Positions 13,596-28,500 of a stretch of 64,000 nucleotides of DNA are shown piece after piece. This stretch comes from Iris pallida. Taxonomy: Eukaryota > Streptophyta > Magnoliopsida > Asparagales > Iridaceae. Made by a program: the position numbers and the translations under genes. Position 1 is the first letter of the stretch, and the number at the start of each line of letters is the position of its first letter. The notes under the pieces were generated by a model that ran no database searches, was not told where the DNA came from, and saw only the letters and a list, made by a program, of their open reading frames with translations. The stretch lies in NCBI GenBank assembly GCA_029216955.1, contig JANAVB010042220.1, positions 16,124,567 to 16,188,566 of the forward strand, in the 5' to 3' direction.

Positions 13596-16567
13596 CTCGC
13601 ATCGCTCGGACGCGCGCCTTAAGTGCGCCTTGCGCCTCGGGCAATATGGACCCTTTGCGCCTTGAGTGCGCCTTGCGCCTTTGACAACCTTGATGTTTGA
13701 AGTTGCTCATGCAAAGAAGAATATGAGCTTATGATGTTTTAAGATGCTTTTATTATTTTGTAGGAAGGTTCTGAGTCGTTTGTCATTTTAATATGTTTTA
13801 AGTTTATTTACAAGTTTAGTACCATTTTATTTTGGAATGTTATATAATAGTTCATGATGCATGATCTTGAAAAGTCAAGATTTACATCTTCAATGAAGTG
13901 ATCTAATGAAGGTTTGAATTTTCTTATGTTCTATAGAAGTTTTTTTTCCTGTATATAACACAATTAGTGAGTGGAATTCTGAATTATGTAAATGGCATCC
14001 ACCTAAGTAGCATTTTAAAGGATAACGAAAACCAAATTAGCGAACCAACTCACCCTAACCCTACATACCAAAGAGAAAGACAAGTAGCATACCTTGTTTC
14101 CGAAACCATACCATGACCTAGGACGTACAAACCTTGTTCACGGACCCATACTATGACCCAAAACGACAATATTCCAACTACCCTACCTAAGAACATAGGT
14201 CAATGTCTCCTAGGAACTAAGTTTTATGTCCTAGTACCTGACCTGGTTTGCGTACGGCTCCGTAGAATGAACAATGACTAGTTTACAGATTTACTTGAAT
14301 ACTGGTTGGTTAGTGACACCAAAATTTTTGGGATAAAGGCTTTGTTGTTGGTTGTCGTCATACTGTTAGGTATTGAACAATGATTACATTGCATGTGAAT
14401 ATCGTTCATCTTTAGTTTTATAATAGTAAAGTAACTTCTTAAGTGAATCTCCTGTCAGTGCCGTCACATTTAAATCTTATATGGTTTATACTTGATCTTT
14501 AAACTTCCAATATAGATCTTTTAAACTCCAAGATTCTAGTTCCCTCTTAAGTCATTCAAAAATTATTTAACCTTGTAGATTGGAAAATGGTTAGTGCTGC
14601 ATAAGCCACACCTACCGACTAGGTGCTCAGGTTCCTTCTAGCCGTTTGCAGCTTTCATGCCACTACAAACAGTATCTTTTCATAAAACAAAATTTTGCAA
14701 CCCAATGGCTTTGGTTTTGTTTGAAATATCAAGAAAGATTTCCACATTGGTCCAAAGCTATTAGCTGAAGCCATTTCACATAACCTGTGTTTTAAATCAC
14801 CGGCATGGGACTCGTTTGGGGAAGTGTTACGATGTGAGGCATCCCAAAAAAATCTTGAGACTTGTTTAATTAAACCATAGGCCTAGTTGGTGTACTTTTT
14901 TTATTGGACACTGCGTTTTTTACGTTAGAGGTGTGCATTTATGACGTCCCATGTGAAAACTCACGTCCAATAGAAGCTGCTTCTTTTTGTGTTTATAACA
15001 ATGAAGGACCTAGTTTCTCACTTGTCCACTTGAGACATTCCTAAACTGCAAGAAAACCCGATTATTTCCTTCTGCAACTGCAAATGTCAAATTTCTTTTC
15101 CCCTCTCTTTGTTTAAGGCATTGATGTCCCCTTCGGCCGTGTTACACGTATTTAATTGGAGCATACGTTTTTTACACAGAAAGGTCTATAATCTGATCGG
15201 TAAGCATGCTATAGATTTGGATAATATTCTTAGATTATGTTTCATTGTTGGCCATTTCACTTATTCTTTGATATCTTTAAAAATATTATAATTTTCTTAG
15301 ATTACCCAAAAACTTGCACTCTACACCTTTGGACTTCCGGTTCACCCTGAGGGAGCATAAACACCTCGACTTGTGCCTATTAAAACATTGCACATAACTA
15401 AACTTAATTGAAGATCCCTATTTCTATCAGACTTGGCCATGCCCTTATTGTATAATCAAGCTAAAAGTGATCTGAACATCACAATCCCAGACCACAGGGG
15501 ACCTGGCATCATCTCATATTAGTCCATAAATGTCTCCATCACCATACCACTCACTGCACATGGCTATTGCCACTCCATTTCAACCTATAGCCTCGCTGCT
15601 AGTCTCATTTACTATCAAGCCAAGTTGTCATATAGACTACCATTAACCGCAGTAGACATCGCTTCCCATCTCTAAGTCTTTGCCTTTGGAGTATCTACTT
15701 AAAGTACAGTGTTTCGAGTGGCTCACATACATTTACTGTATTATTCATAAACTATTAATCAGCTTTCTAACTACAGTTATTATATAGAGAAAATGGGACA
15801 GGCATACCACAACCATAGGGTACAAACTGGAACGTACTCATCTAGAATCCGTAAACCATTCCAATGCATGACACAACACCGTTCATAGTGGTCTATTTAA
15901 AAAAAAATATACATGCTAAAGATTTTATTTGAAGAAGTATGAATCATTTATCAAGTGATGGAAAGATAAACTATCTTTTTAACTAATAGCAAAACTGTTT
16001 ATCTTGCCATTAGTTGCTTCATGGATGAGCTATAGATGTCCAAACCACAAGATCATTAATTCGTAGATTCTCTAAGAATCATTTTGTACGGCATAACTAT
16101 GCAATGGGATGGCTTAGGGACCGGACCGTTACTACATGGCTGCCGCTCTAGATTGTGGTCTAGGGTAACACTATTTCCCATCTACTTTGTGTGTAACTTG
16201 TATCAACTCTCTCAAAAACGAAGTCAAGCACATAAAGCAATGTGAGGCGGCAAAGCCCCAAAAGGCCTAGCGGGGCCTCAAGGCAGCAAACTGGGAGCCT
16301 CGAGACTAATTTGGGGAGTGCGAAAGGTAAGTTAAGACCAAACTGTAGTTTACGGTTGAGAATTTGCGTTGTGGTGTAACAATGTGAGGTTATAGTCTAA
16401 TTTCTACTTGAAATAATGTTTTGGACTTTGTTCATCGGTGTGATGTCTCATGTTGTTTCAAAGAAATATTAATAACTAGACATAGAAGGTGAATTATTGT
16501 AGGAGTCGTCGATAGCTCTTTCCCGTCGACAGAATTAGGCTAAAGAAGCAAGAAGAGACGATTCAGG

Positions 16568-16599
<32 letters not shown>

Positions 16600-19500
16600 T
16601 CAAACATTCTCTCTTTACTATTGTCTTTGGGCTTAAGCCTGAGCATATTTTTGTTAATACGTGGGATGAGTTCAAATTTCAGAGTCAATAAACCAGACGA
16701 GATGGAATTAGACAGGCCTGAAGCGCTCAAGATGGACGCCTTATGTAGTTAGAGGGGCACCTTGTTTTTTTAAAAGTTTGGCCTTAACTAGTGTCCATGA
16801 GAAATGAGCAATCATGCTAACATTGGAAGTGTGAATTTGTTCCACACACTATGTTATATGGCAACCCAAGGTGTAAAGTACATCCACATTATGCAAATGT
16901 GCTCTAATCACTTTTCAAAAACTATAATAACATTTTTACATCTAGCTCTTACAAAATGGTCTATCAACCTTACCATACATGTACAAGTGTATGGTACAAC
17001 CTTCACGGTATTAGCGATAAAGTAGTGAATCTCTACTGAAGTCCTATATGGTTTCTAGGGATATAAAAAGACATCCAAAACATCACCCAGGCTACATATA
17101 TCATAAGTAAAATGTATTGTATACTTAACTACTTAAGTAACCAATTAACATCCATATACCAATTCAAATTAGGGTCATCCAGTCAATAGAATTTAATCCT
17201 CAAATGAGAAGTGTCAGGAGGAGACTGATCACTAAGCGAACATTGGCACAACTAAAGTTACTGTATTCCTGACCTTGATAAGGCCCTCTTGGAAGAGTAT
17301 TTCAATCACTTCCTTCAGAATCGGAAGTAAACCAGAATGATGTACACCAATACCACGTTTTAACAAGGGCAGCATATTTGAAACCTGTGGAAATACAGAT
17401 GCATAAATACCACCAGAGCACAGTGATTCATCAAAAAGTTCCGACATAATATAAACAAGGAACCGAAACATCTGTAGGTTGAGTGGGTTTGTTTACAAAC
17501 CCTAGAACATGATATCTTCACAAAAATAACACAAGATAAAATGTTTAGCGCAGTATGATAGTATCCAGTATGACATCAATACAATAGTAAAAATCCAACC
17601 AGAGAGGTCCACCACTACTGGTGGAACCCCCGAGTTCTCAACCCACACAACATCACCTTATCCCATTAAATCAAGAAATAACAAAGAGTAATATTTAAAG
17701 ATACAACAAAAAATAATCAAACTGATAAAAGACAGGTTTCAAAACTGGGAAATAGGGTAAAAAGTTAAAACGCAAGAAAAGAAGAAAATATATTTTTGAC
17801 TGCAAAACCTCAGAAACTCAGTACCTATGTAATATGTAAGGGTTAATTTTCACTTTAATATGCTGAACTATTATCATATATATTTACTTTTTACCCTGAA
17901 CAATTTTTTTATCTAGTTAATACCATGAACTTTTTAAGCTTTTTCAAGGTAGTTAGTCACCCGTCATAGTTACGGTCATGTATAAAACATGTGACTATTT
18001 GTTATTCCTTTGCCCCAAAACAGAAGAAAAATTACACTCTTTGTTCTCATAAAATAAGTAGATAAATCACCTTCTTCCTCCCACCTTCCAACATCGCTAA
18101 CCCATTTCAGATTTCATTCACCACCCCACTTCCATCACACACACCAACCACCACCAACTGCCATCGTCCTCGACCCCCGATTTTCCTCGCAATTGTCAGT
18201 TTCTTTTTATTAAACCAGGTAAGTCTCGAGTGCATAACAACATGGAATGGTTGAATCTCAAAAACAATGAAACCTCTCCTGGAGTATTTATCTGGTTCCT
18301 CCATGTATATGCAGCACAGAAATGGTTGAACTCTCCCAAAGTCTTAATCTGGTTCCATGCATTTGTAGTCTCATCTGGTACATGGACTCTTAAATTTAGT
18401 GGTCTACGTATGGGAAGATGACCAGACGAGGAGGGGACAGCAAGTGGCGACGGCATGTGGCGGTTGTGGGAGGGAATGGGGATGGATTAGGAATAGGAAT
18501 ATGGGCTAAGAAAAGATTGTTTTATATTTTTAATAACAATTATAAATAATAATAATATTCTTATTATTATAGGGGCATTATGGTCTTTTGGTGCTTGATG
18601 TTGGGGCTAACTTGAAAAAGAATCGAGTTCAAGTATTTGAGTGAAAAAAAATAAAGCTCAAGGTATTTATTTTATTGAAAAAATTGAACAGGGTATTAAA
18701 AAAAAGTGAAAAAATGTGATAGTTCAGGCTATTTAAACAAAATTAGATTCAACGGAGTAGCAGATCCCAGTGGTTTATCTTCCATCATAATATACTGGAA
18801 GCCTTCTATTTCTATAGAAATATCAATAGCTCAACAATCCTAGAAACACATTCAATAATCTATACATTACCACATAAATTCACAAAACCACTGCAAGTTT
18901 TATTACTTGAAAATAGAAATCAAAAAAAGAACCCAACAATTTGTCATGGTTGTCTAATGTCATCGCGTTAAACTTATAAGAACTATTTGAGTTCTGAAAT
19001 TGTCAGCAAAAACCTCAAGTCTATAATTTCTAACCAATGGTGAAGATATGAATTAAACTATGTTCTTTGAAAGACTTTAACTGGAAAAATGAAATAGATA
19101 GTGGCAAGTAAAGAAATAATCATGCATCAAACAGATAATAGAACAATCAAGGACGAGTCGACTATTATTATGAAATAGGATCACAAAGGCACACCATTTT
19201 ACATGAACAAGCATCATAAATTCTCACAGGCTCCACATCAAAGAGAAACCACATCGATAAGGAAGTCATGAAAGAGCAATTATTGAACATTCTCAGTGGG
19301 AGAAATAGCCAAAACATTGTCTGATTAAAAAATAACATAGATGATAAGTCATGGATGCAGCTTGCCTGGGGAAGCTTCTTGTCATCATCAGAAAGCATAT
19401 CCATAGCACTCCAGAAGATTGTTTCTATATTCACTTTCTCAACATCTTCATTCAAGTCCATTTTAGCCATCTAAATGAAAAACTGATAAATTAGTACCGT

Positions 19501-22500
19501 AGATACACATACAAATACACCAGTTACAAAGACAAAAACAGTATTTCGGAACATAACAAACAAGGCTTCAAACGGTCGGTGGTTACGGTGTTCAATTAAA
19601 TGAACACCATAAATCAATTTTCTGGTACTAATAGTCTAAACTCCTTCTAATCATTTCACAACAAACATTAGAAAATCCCAAAGCTATCAAATTTGTGAAT
19701 CCATAAAATATGTTAGCAATCATATACAACAGAAATTTTGGTGGGGATCCAATTAAGGATTTAACTTTTTTTTCTAAGAACCATTTCCCTTCAACAAAAT
19801 CTTTCTTTACTAGATAAAATATACCTAATCTAGATTCCTTGTCCAGATGAGATGTCCAAACAAAAATAGTTTTCTTAATAAGCTGAAAAGAGACCTCAAG
19901 TTTCAATATACTCTGGAATTCCAAAGTATGAAGTGAACTAGCAAAATGTCCACATGTTAAAAATTAAAGAATGAAACAAACAAACTATAGAGTGATACCT
20001 GCATTGCGAGAAATTCGCATTCCCTTTTGCTAAAGCTAAAAAGTATCACTGGATCATATTGGCGCTGTATTATCATTTTCACCATTTTAAGTATGTCACT
20101 ATCTTCACTAGGTCTGCCTGACAGTAAGCCTTTTTTCCACTTAAAACTTTCCTTTTTCTTATCATCATTACTTGATGGAACAAGTGCATTTAAAGCTTTT
20201 TGAAAACTCTCCTCCCGAAACTTCCCCTTCTCATCGACCACCAAGTATAACCCATCACCACCGGAAGGGAAAATATAATGTTGGAGTGGTGTCGGCCGAT
20301 AATCGGTATAAACAATGTGACAAGGCTGGTGATGTACCTGAATTTAACAAAAGATCATGTATTATGAGTCTTTCAGAAAATTAATCCACTACATGTATCC
20401 ATACACTATGAATTATTTAGGAAGCAAATAACAATACTAATAAGTCCATAATTTAAATATTTTGAAATGGTTTCATCTGTCGCTTACTCACTTTCTCCTC
20501 GAATATACCACTTGCTTTTCTTTCCTATGCCTATATAATAGATACTAACCCCAACTTTGTTGGCATCTTAAGTACCTGGTTAGTTCTAAAATCTATTATA
20601 TTCAATTCTTTACTAAGCACATATACCAGGTTTATGCGGACTGCCCCTAACCAAATCAAACTGTCCTTTGCATCCACCAGTTCCCTTCACCATTTGTATC
20701 TACAGGTCTTCCATATTCTTCAGTAAACATGCTACCAAAATAGCTACATACTCTTCCAAGTACATCTTCTAATACAAATTCACACCTTTGAGATCCTAAT
20801 TATTCTTGCATAAGTAGACTGATAAAACAGAATAGAAGCCTCTTATCTTTATACCCTTTAGCATAATGCAAATCCTATAGTTTCCCTTTTATGTTCTACT
20901 AAAGTGTTGTCTAACCTAGGAACGTTCTTAGCACCTATCAACCAAATTCTAAACCAAGTCAACTAAGACCTTTGACTAACCCTAACTTTGGTCACATCTA
21001 ATCAGAATTGGGTTTAGACTAATAAGGTACTTGATCTTAGATGTAAGCCTGACATTGAATAAGCGCTAAAGTAATTTGATCCAACCAGAAGCAACACAAA
21101 TCTATATAATAGTAATGAGCTAATGACCTGATACTTGCAATTGGGTAAATTGATCATACATGTACCAGGTGTCTCATACACAATGTTCGGGATATCAGAT
21201 ATCGGGTCGGGTTCATATAGTTTTGGATGGATTTTGGGATATCCGATGTCCAATATTGGAGATATATTGAAATACCGGATACCAATAACTACTTAATTTA
21301 TAAAAGGCAACATAACTTATATACACTAAATGCCAGTGTTGTCACAGCGCATGGCGCGACGCAACATACCCTCTGAGATCCTAATTATTCTTGCATAAGT
21401 AGACTGATAAAACAGAATAGAAGCCTCTTATCTTTATACCCTTTAGCATAATGCAAATCCTATAGTTTCCCTTTTATGTTCTACTAAAGTGTTGTCTAAC
21501 CTAGGAACGTTCTTAGCACCTATCAACCAAATTCTAAACCAAGTCAACTAAGACCTTTGACTAACCCTAACTTTGGTCACATCTAATCAAAATTGGGTTT
21601 AGACTAATAAGGTACTTGATCTTAGATGTAAGCCTGACATTGAATAAACGCTAAAGTAATTTGATCCAACCAGAAGCAACACAAATCTATATAATAGTAA
21701 TGAGCTAATGACCTGATACTTGCAATTGGGTAAATTGATCATACATGTACTAGGTGTCTCATCCACAATGTTCGGGATATCAGATATCGGGTTCATATAG
21801 TTTTGGATGGATTTTGGGATATCCAATGTCCGATATTGGAGATATATTGAAATACCGGATACCAATAACTACTTAATTTATAAAAGGCAACATAACTTAA
21901 TACACTAAATGCCAGTGTTGTCACAGCGCATACCCTTAACGCCAAAGGCGCTTGGTGCTGCGCACCTTGTTGAAGCGAGATGCAAGTTTTATATTTTTAT
22001 AATAATTTTGAAACACTCAATTTTATGTATATATCACACTCTTGTGGAAACACTCTAAAGAATGTAGAGAGTAGTTATACATTGTACAGAGCATATATAA
22101 ACCAAAAAACATATATTAATGACACATAATACCAGTAAAAATAATGTAGAGAGTAATGTATAGACTATAGAGCATATATAAACGACAATACTATTTAATA
22201 GAAATCACATATTAGAGCAAGATATTTAAAGCATTAAAGGAACCACAATTCAGAGTTATAGTACATTATTTAAACAACAAAATGACATAAAGCAATCAAA
22301 TAAAGGCACGAGTTATATTGATGTCCTATGACTCCCATCACAAAATTTGCCAAACCAACAAAATTTCATTCAATAGCTAGTATAGTATTACACTAGTAAC
22401 TAGTCTACTAATTATCATCACCAAACAAAAATTGTGATCGTTTAAAGAAAAAAAGGGTGGCTTATATCTGACTATTAGGGTTATTTGTGGGCCTAGATTA

Positions 22501-25500
22501 TTTGTGGGTATGAATGGTCGAGCTAGTTTAAGTTTAAAAAAAAATTAACGCGCGTCGTTTCTCGCAGCATGCGCTAAGGAGCGCGTCTATGCTTAGCCAA
22601 GCGCCACGAGTGGTGGCGAGGCGTAGGGTTGAGCACGCAACGTCTTGCACCAATGGCGCACGCACGATGCACTATTCAAAACATTGTTAAATGTCCTATC
22701 AAATTAAACTTTCTAGATATACTAAATGTTATAAATGTCTTAAAAGGCTAAAACTAATTAACTAACTAACCAAAACATCTACCATAACATCATAACATGG
22801 TAACAAAATAACAATTATAAAATTAAAAGTTCAAATAAAAAGCTAGGAATATTAATAATATTGTATCAATATAAAAACCTACTAACGGACCCAACCCGAA
22901 AATACTTATTCACCTCTAAAATCTGATAGTTACATATATCGGGAGATATCATCCTATTGGCACATGTATTGGATGTTGACCAATATATTGGCCGGTTTTC
23001 TCAAACTAATATATGCGATATATATGACCGATATATGTCGGTTTAGGCATAACCAATATATCAGCTGATATCACCGACATTTATAACACTCCTCATTCAT
23101 TGTATCTGCTTGCTTTATAAAATTGCAGTGTCCTTCCATATAAACAGATGTACATATGAATGTGGAATTTGCAGTAATTCGCATAGCAGCTTGGTGTTCC
23201 TGCAAGTTTAGTTCATGATCAAGATGACAATGCTTAGTGTATAATGTTCTATATTTCTTTTATGTTTTATGTCCTTTCTAAATCCTTCCGTGTCCTGTAC
23301 AACATTACATACCTAACCTTTAATTGTCTACTAGCTTGGATAAAATGGGATCTAGCCATTTGAGTTCACGGTTGAGTAGTCCAGGTAGTTAATTTGGTAA
23401 TGTTGTTAAGGTCAGGATCAGTTCTTAAACTGAACCACCATGTCAGTTGCACCACTGCCACGTATACTCCATAGAGGCACTTGAAAGAATACACATCTGA
23501 AATATAGAGATTTTTTCTCATATTTGAATTTAAGAAAACTTTTAATTTCCATTGTGGTGATTTTATAGCAAGGTTTGCAGTATCAGTATCAAAATCGGAC
23601 CATTCCTATGAGTATCGGGATCAGTGGTATCGGCCGTATCGGCTGTTTCAGATCAGATATTGGATTTTTTTGTATGGGAAAGCAAATAATTATTAATAAA
23701 TTATTAACATTTTAGAAAAAATATTTTATACATTTAAGAATAATTTAAGTATTTCAGTGTTGTTTCTTAGTAGTTTTGAAATTGAATGAATTGTAGTCAC
23801 CCTTGCAGAATGGTTTATATGTGATAGATAAGTTTTCTTCTTTTACATGCTTTTACAACCTTACTATGCTTTTACACCCTTGCTAATTGGTTTTTTTCGT
23901 TAAATTTTCTTTGTCAAATTGACCGAAAAAGATACCCCACCCCACTGTCAGTATCAATCAGTATCAAATATCGGCCAGTATCGAATATCGGTCTGTATTG
24001 GATCGGGATATGCTAATCGTATTGGTATCGGACGTATTGGATCGGTATTGGCCGATATTGCAAACTATGTTTTATAGTGATTTCTATAAAGGGCTAATCT
24101 CAGGTTTATACTTACTCTTTGGACTTTGCCTGTCTCATATGCTTATGAAACCACAATATGTTCTACTACATTTTAACTTGCCCTGCCCATTTCATGATTT
24201 TTTGGTATTCTCTGTTTATCTATTTTTTTATTTAAAAAGGGAATTGAGATAAGTTTGGTCTTTCAATATTTTGTACCATCTTATTCATGTATAGAGCGAA
24301 ACTTAAATTGTAGAATGTTATAACTATCTATTTAATCACTTTCTTTTTTTTCTTATTTATTCAATAGTTTCCAGAGTGAACAAGCCAGAATCAAGATTTT
24401 TTTTCTTTTAAGAATTTTCTTTCCAACTGATTATATTATGTATTCCATATTTTGTCTCTAAAGAAATAGGGGATAATAAGTAACCTTATTATCTTTCTGG
24501 CCAAATTCACGTTCCTCAATTAGTTTGTTCTTTCCAATGTCCTTGATCCAAGCATCTTACATTTTCTCCATATCATCGATATTTAAGTCAGAGTAAATAG
24601 GCTATTATCCTCAGCAGTTCCATCATTGATAAAAGTATTTCAAAAATAAATAAGAAACTAAGTGCTAATACAAAATATTAATAATCATTATATATGTATT
24701 ATTAAAATCAAGACAGGCGCTAATAAGGAAGGCCAAATGAAAAGCTATTCTCAATGCAGGGCCATCTTACACACTCTAGAACTTGTGCAATCAGGGATTG
24801 TCAAGAAACTCATCACTAGTTGCTAAGATCTCATGCACAAAGTCTCAAAGGATCAAATACGAAATTAAAAGTGGAAACAAAAGAGAAAAGGGTATAGAAG
24901 AACCTTCGCAACCCAATCAGCAAATTCTTTGGCATTAGGAACTGTTGCTGAAAGGAACACAAACCGCGAGTTCTTAGGAGCCATAACAATACTTTCTTCC
25001 CAAACAACACCCCTTTCCCTGTCACGCATATAATGCACTTCATCAAAGATAATCCAAGCAACCTCTCGCATGAGCTCTGATCCCTTGTATTGCATACTAC
25101 GCCAAATTTCTGTTGTCATGACCTAAAACAATTGAATTGACATTAGAACTTTAGATAACATGATTAGCCGCTTAAACAAGATGCATGTCCTACCAAGCAA
25201 GAGGCATTGGGTTCAATAGTCACGTCCCCCGTCATAAGACCAACATCTGAGAATTCTTCTTTAAACTCTCTGTACTTTTGGTTGCTAAGAGCTTTGATCG
25301 GAGAGGTATAGATGACCCTTTGCTGATTTCTCAAAGACATGGAAATTGCATATAATGCGACAACAGTCTTCCCAGCTGATGTATGTGCCGATACCTACAA
25401 CAATCTCAGAGAGAAAGTGATTGTAAATTAGCAAAGTAGAAACAATAGCATCTGACAATTTCCAACATTTTGATATAAATGTTGCAAAATACTCGGTATT

Positions 25501-28500
25501 AGATGGGAAAAGAATCACAAAGAAAAGAAGAGTAGCCCTAGAACTGGTAGTTGAAAAAAGTATACTAAAACCACCACAAATAGATATATGATAAGCTAAT
25601 AGACAATTTGATCACCATATATGAATTTTACTAACAGCCCGAAACCTATCAAAATCAAAGGAACAGTACAAAATCTACCATAGATCATATTTAAACATCC
25701 ATATGGAGAGACTAGAAAGGAATAAATAATTCTTATGGAGAAGACTGTTGTTGTTTTGGCCTTTAGCACTAGAAACATAGTCCCACATTGCCTAGGCCAA
25801 ATGGCTGGTATCTCTTTATATAAGCTTTGCTTGTTGAGAGATGCACATGTGGTTGTGGAGAGGCACATGGGTGCCATGTGGGGGTATTTTTCTAGTGGAA
25901 AAAAGGCTAAATCAACAATGAAGCATTAATGCTTTTTGTAATGGACTTGGAATTTATTCCTTTGGAGCTAAGCCCCCGTAGGGGCTTAGCGACTCGGACT
26001 CGGGCTCATGGGCTCATGAGGCGTAATGTGACGTTTTGTTGGCGCACTTTGTACTTAGCACGTCAGTATCGTCACGTCTGCACTGTCCGATCGAGCTGCC
26101 AGATGGCGCGGCCTGATCGCGTGGCCAGATGGCACGCCCGTTGGCGCGACTAGATGGTGCTGTCCAATGGTGCGGCAGTTGGCGCGGTGGTTTGCGCACG
26201 GTGCGCGTTGTGCACAAGTGCGCGCGGGCGCAGTTAGCACAATTGGCTCAGGTCGCGCTATGCACCAATTGGCACAATCGTGTCTGTGCACGATTTGAAC
26301 GGTTACGTAACGTTCTGGAACAGTTTTTCCCACGTTCTGAACTTTTCGTATACCGGACGGTTAGTGCGAGCGCCTATATATGTTTCTCTCCTCTCTCAGT
26401 ATACAGTTCATAATTTTCTTACGAAATTTCTCCAAAGTTAAGAGCAGAGAAGAGAGAAACAGAACGAGTTTGCGCCATCCGAGGAGTCAGTAGAGCAGTG
26501 TGTTCCGAAGTTCTTCGTCGAACTTGCTGGTTCGTGGAATCTGATCGTGTGGGGCGAATCTAGCTTTGAGCGCTGGTGATTATTCACCCCAGCAAGTTGT
26601 TTCCTCATTCCGTCCTTTTCATATTTTGTTCATCCACTTGCAACTCGTTCTGAACGAGTACAGTTCTGATCTAATCAGAAACTGTTTGTGGAATTTTCAT
26701 TGTTGCCAGTATTCTAAATTTCGGCCTAGGCAGCCGTCGGCCATACCGAAAACCCCCTAGACGGCGGTCCTAGGCGGGTTTCAGTCCTAGACGGTCCTAG
26801 GCAGGCTATTCGGCCGATTATTTTGGAAAAATTTCAAAATAAATCAAAAAAAAAACAATTACCTACCGTCGACGCCGTCGTCGACGCTTCCGCTTGCTGC
26901 CGCCGCTGGTGGCTGCTACTGTTGCTGCTGACTGCTGCTGGTGGCTACTGCTGCTGCTACTGCTTCTTCTTCTTTGATAGAGAGGTGAGGAGAGGAGAGG
27001 AGAGAGGAGAGGAGAGAAGAGGAGAGGAGAGAGGAGAGGTGAGGCTGCTGCTGCTGGCTACTGTTGCTGCTGCTTCTTCTTTGATAGAGAGGAGAGAGTA
27101 GAGGTGATGAGAGGAGACTCTCTCTCTCCTCTCCTCCCCCTTTTTATTTTGGGTTCCAAAAAAAAAGCTGAAAGAAAAAGAAAAAAAAACTTGAATCCCA
27201 AAACCAAGGATTCGAACTCCCAACACCATGAAATCACCAACTTAGCAAAGCCAGCTAGCCATTAGAGCTCTTAAGTTTTTGTGAAATTATATCACATGTA
27301 AACTATGTATACCTATACATGTTCAAAATAAAAAAAATAAAAAAACAAATCGGTGCCTAGGCGCTATGCGGCCCTCCGGCGCACCGATTCCGCCTAGCGA
27401 AATTTAGAACATTGATTGCTGCTGCTACGAATTCATCTGTACCTTCTTCGAAGTGCTACATTTGAGTTTGTCTTTCAGAATCCTCCGGGATCTTTGTCGT
27501 GCACCTTCTTCGAAGTGTTGCCAAAATCAGTTTTCCATTGAAAAATTACGTCCCGGGACTAACAATCTCAAAGCTAGATTCCAAGATGGAAAACTCGCGT
27601 TCTGCTCTCATCAATTCCAACTTTAACAAGTTAGAGAAATTTGATGAAGAACACTACCAAATCTGGAAGAGGAAGGTTAGCCTTAATCTTCAACTTACGG
27701 AATTGACTACGTGCTAACTGAGGAAGAACCAAATGTTCCGAAAACTGGGTCTGCAGCCGCAATTACTGCTGCTACTAAAAGTCAGACCAAATGGAGAAGG
27801 AAGAATAGCCTTTGTAGGCTTCCAATCCTAAACGCTATGGAGGACTCCCTGGCGGAATCATATTCTAAAAAGACCATTGCCAGAGAGATATGGAAGTCTC
27901 TGGAAAAACTGTATAAAGATGACAAAAACAGGAGTAAGATATTTATCGTTGAAAAATATCACAAGTGGCTCTTTGAAGACAAAAAGACGATGCTACCTCA
28001 GGTGAAGGAATTCCTGAAGCTGCGTCAGAAATAGGAAGATGAGGAGATGCTCCTCATCGACAAGTTTGTTGTTGGAGGGATCGTCTCCAAGCTCCCCGCT
28101 GGTTGGAGCAAATTCTATGCAAATATGCATAGAAAGAAACTGGAGATCAATCTAGAAGATCTTATGCAAGAAATCTATGTTGAGGACCAAATGAGGGCTC
28201 AACTGAAGGTAGACGCTTTGTCCAAACAGATGGCTAACGCCAATTTGGTCCACACCAAGAAATCCAAGGAAAAGCAGGCGGCTTCCCACAACAAGAAAAA
28301 GGGCATCAATAATCTGAAAGTGAAGGGAACTTCTTTCAAGCAACAGAAGCCAAAGTCCGATTTGGCTTGCTTCAAATATGGCAAGAAGGGTCATTTCAAG
28401 AGTGAATGCAAATCCAAGCCCAAACAATCAAAGCAAGGTGAGCCTAGTAAGGTTTCCATGATTACTGACGTAATTGCAATGATTGTTCACGTCACTGCGA

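Larger units (their letters stand above)
25746..27564 (+). repeat. 5' LTR of the intron 1 copia element (contains a nested MITE)
   Basis: About 1.1 kb of LTR plus a 708-bp insertion and its duplicated site. GC-rich U3 repeats of TGGCGCG and TGCGCA type lie at about 26040-26300. After the LTR, TCTCAAAGCTAG resembles a decayed initiator-methionine tRNA primer site. Confidence 0.92.

Noticed and set aside
25929..26413. Open frames in the copia LTR (Arg/His/Trp-rich)
   Set aside because: GC-rich LTR repeats read in all frames; the same region in the 3' LTR at 32885-33347 has indels, and pol-type genes lie elsewhere.
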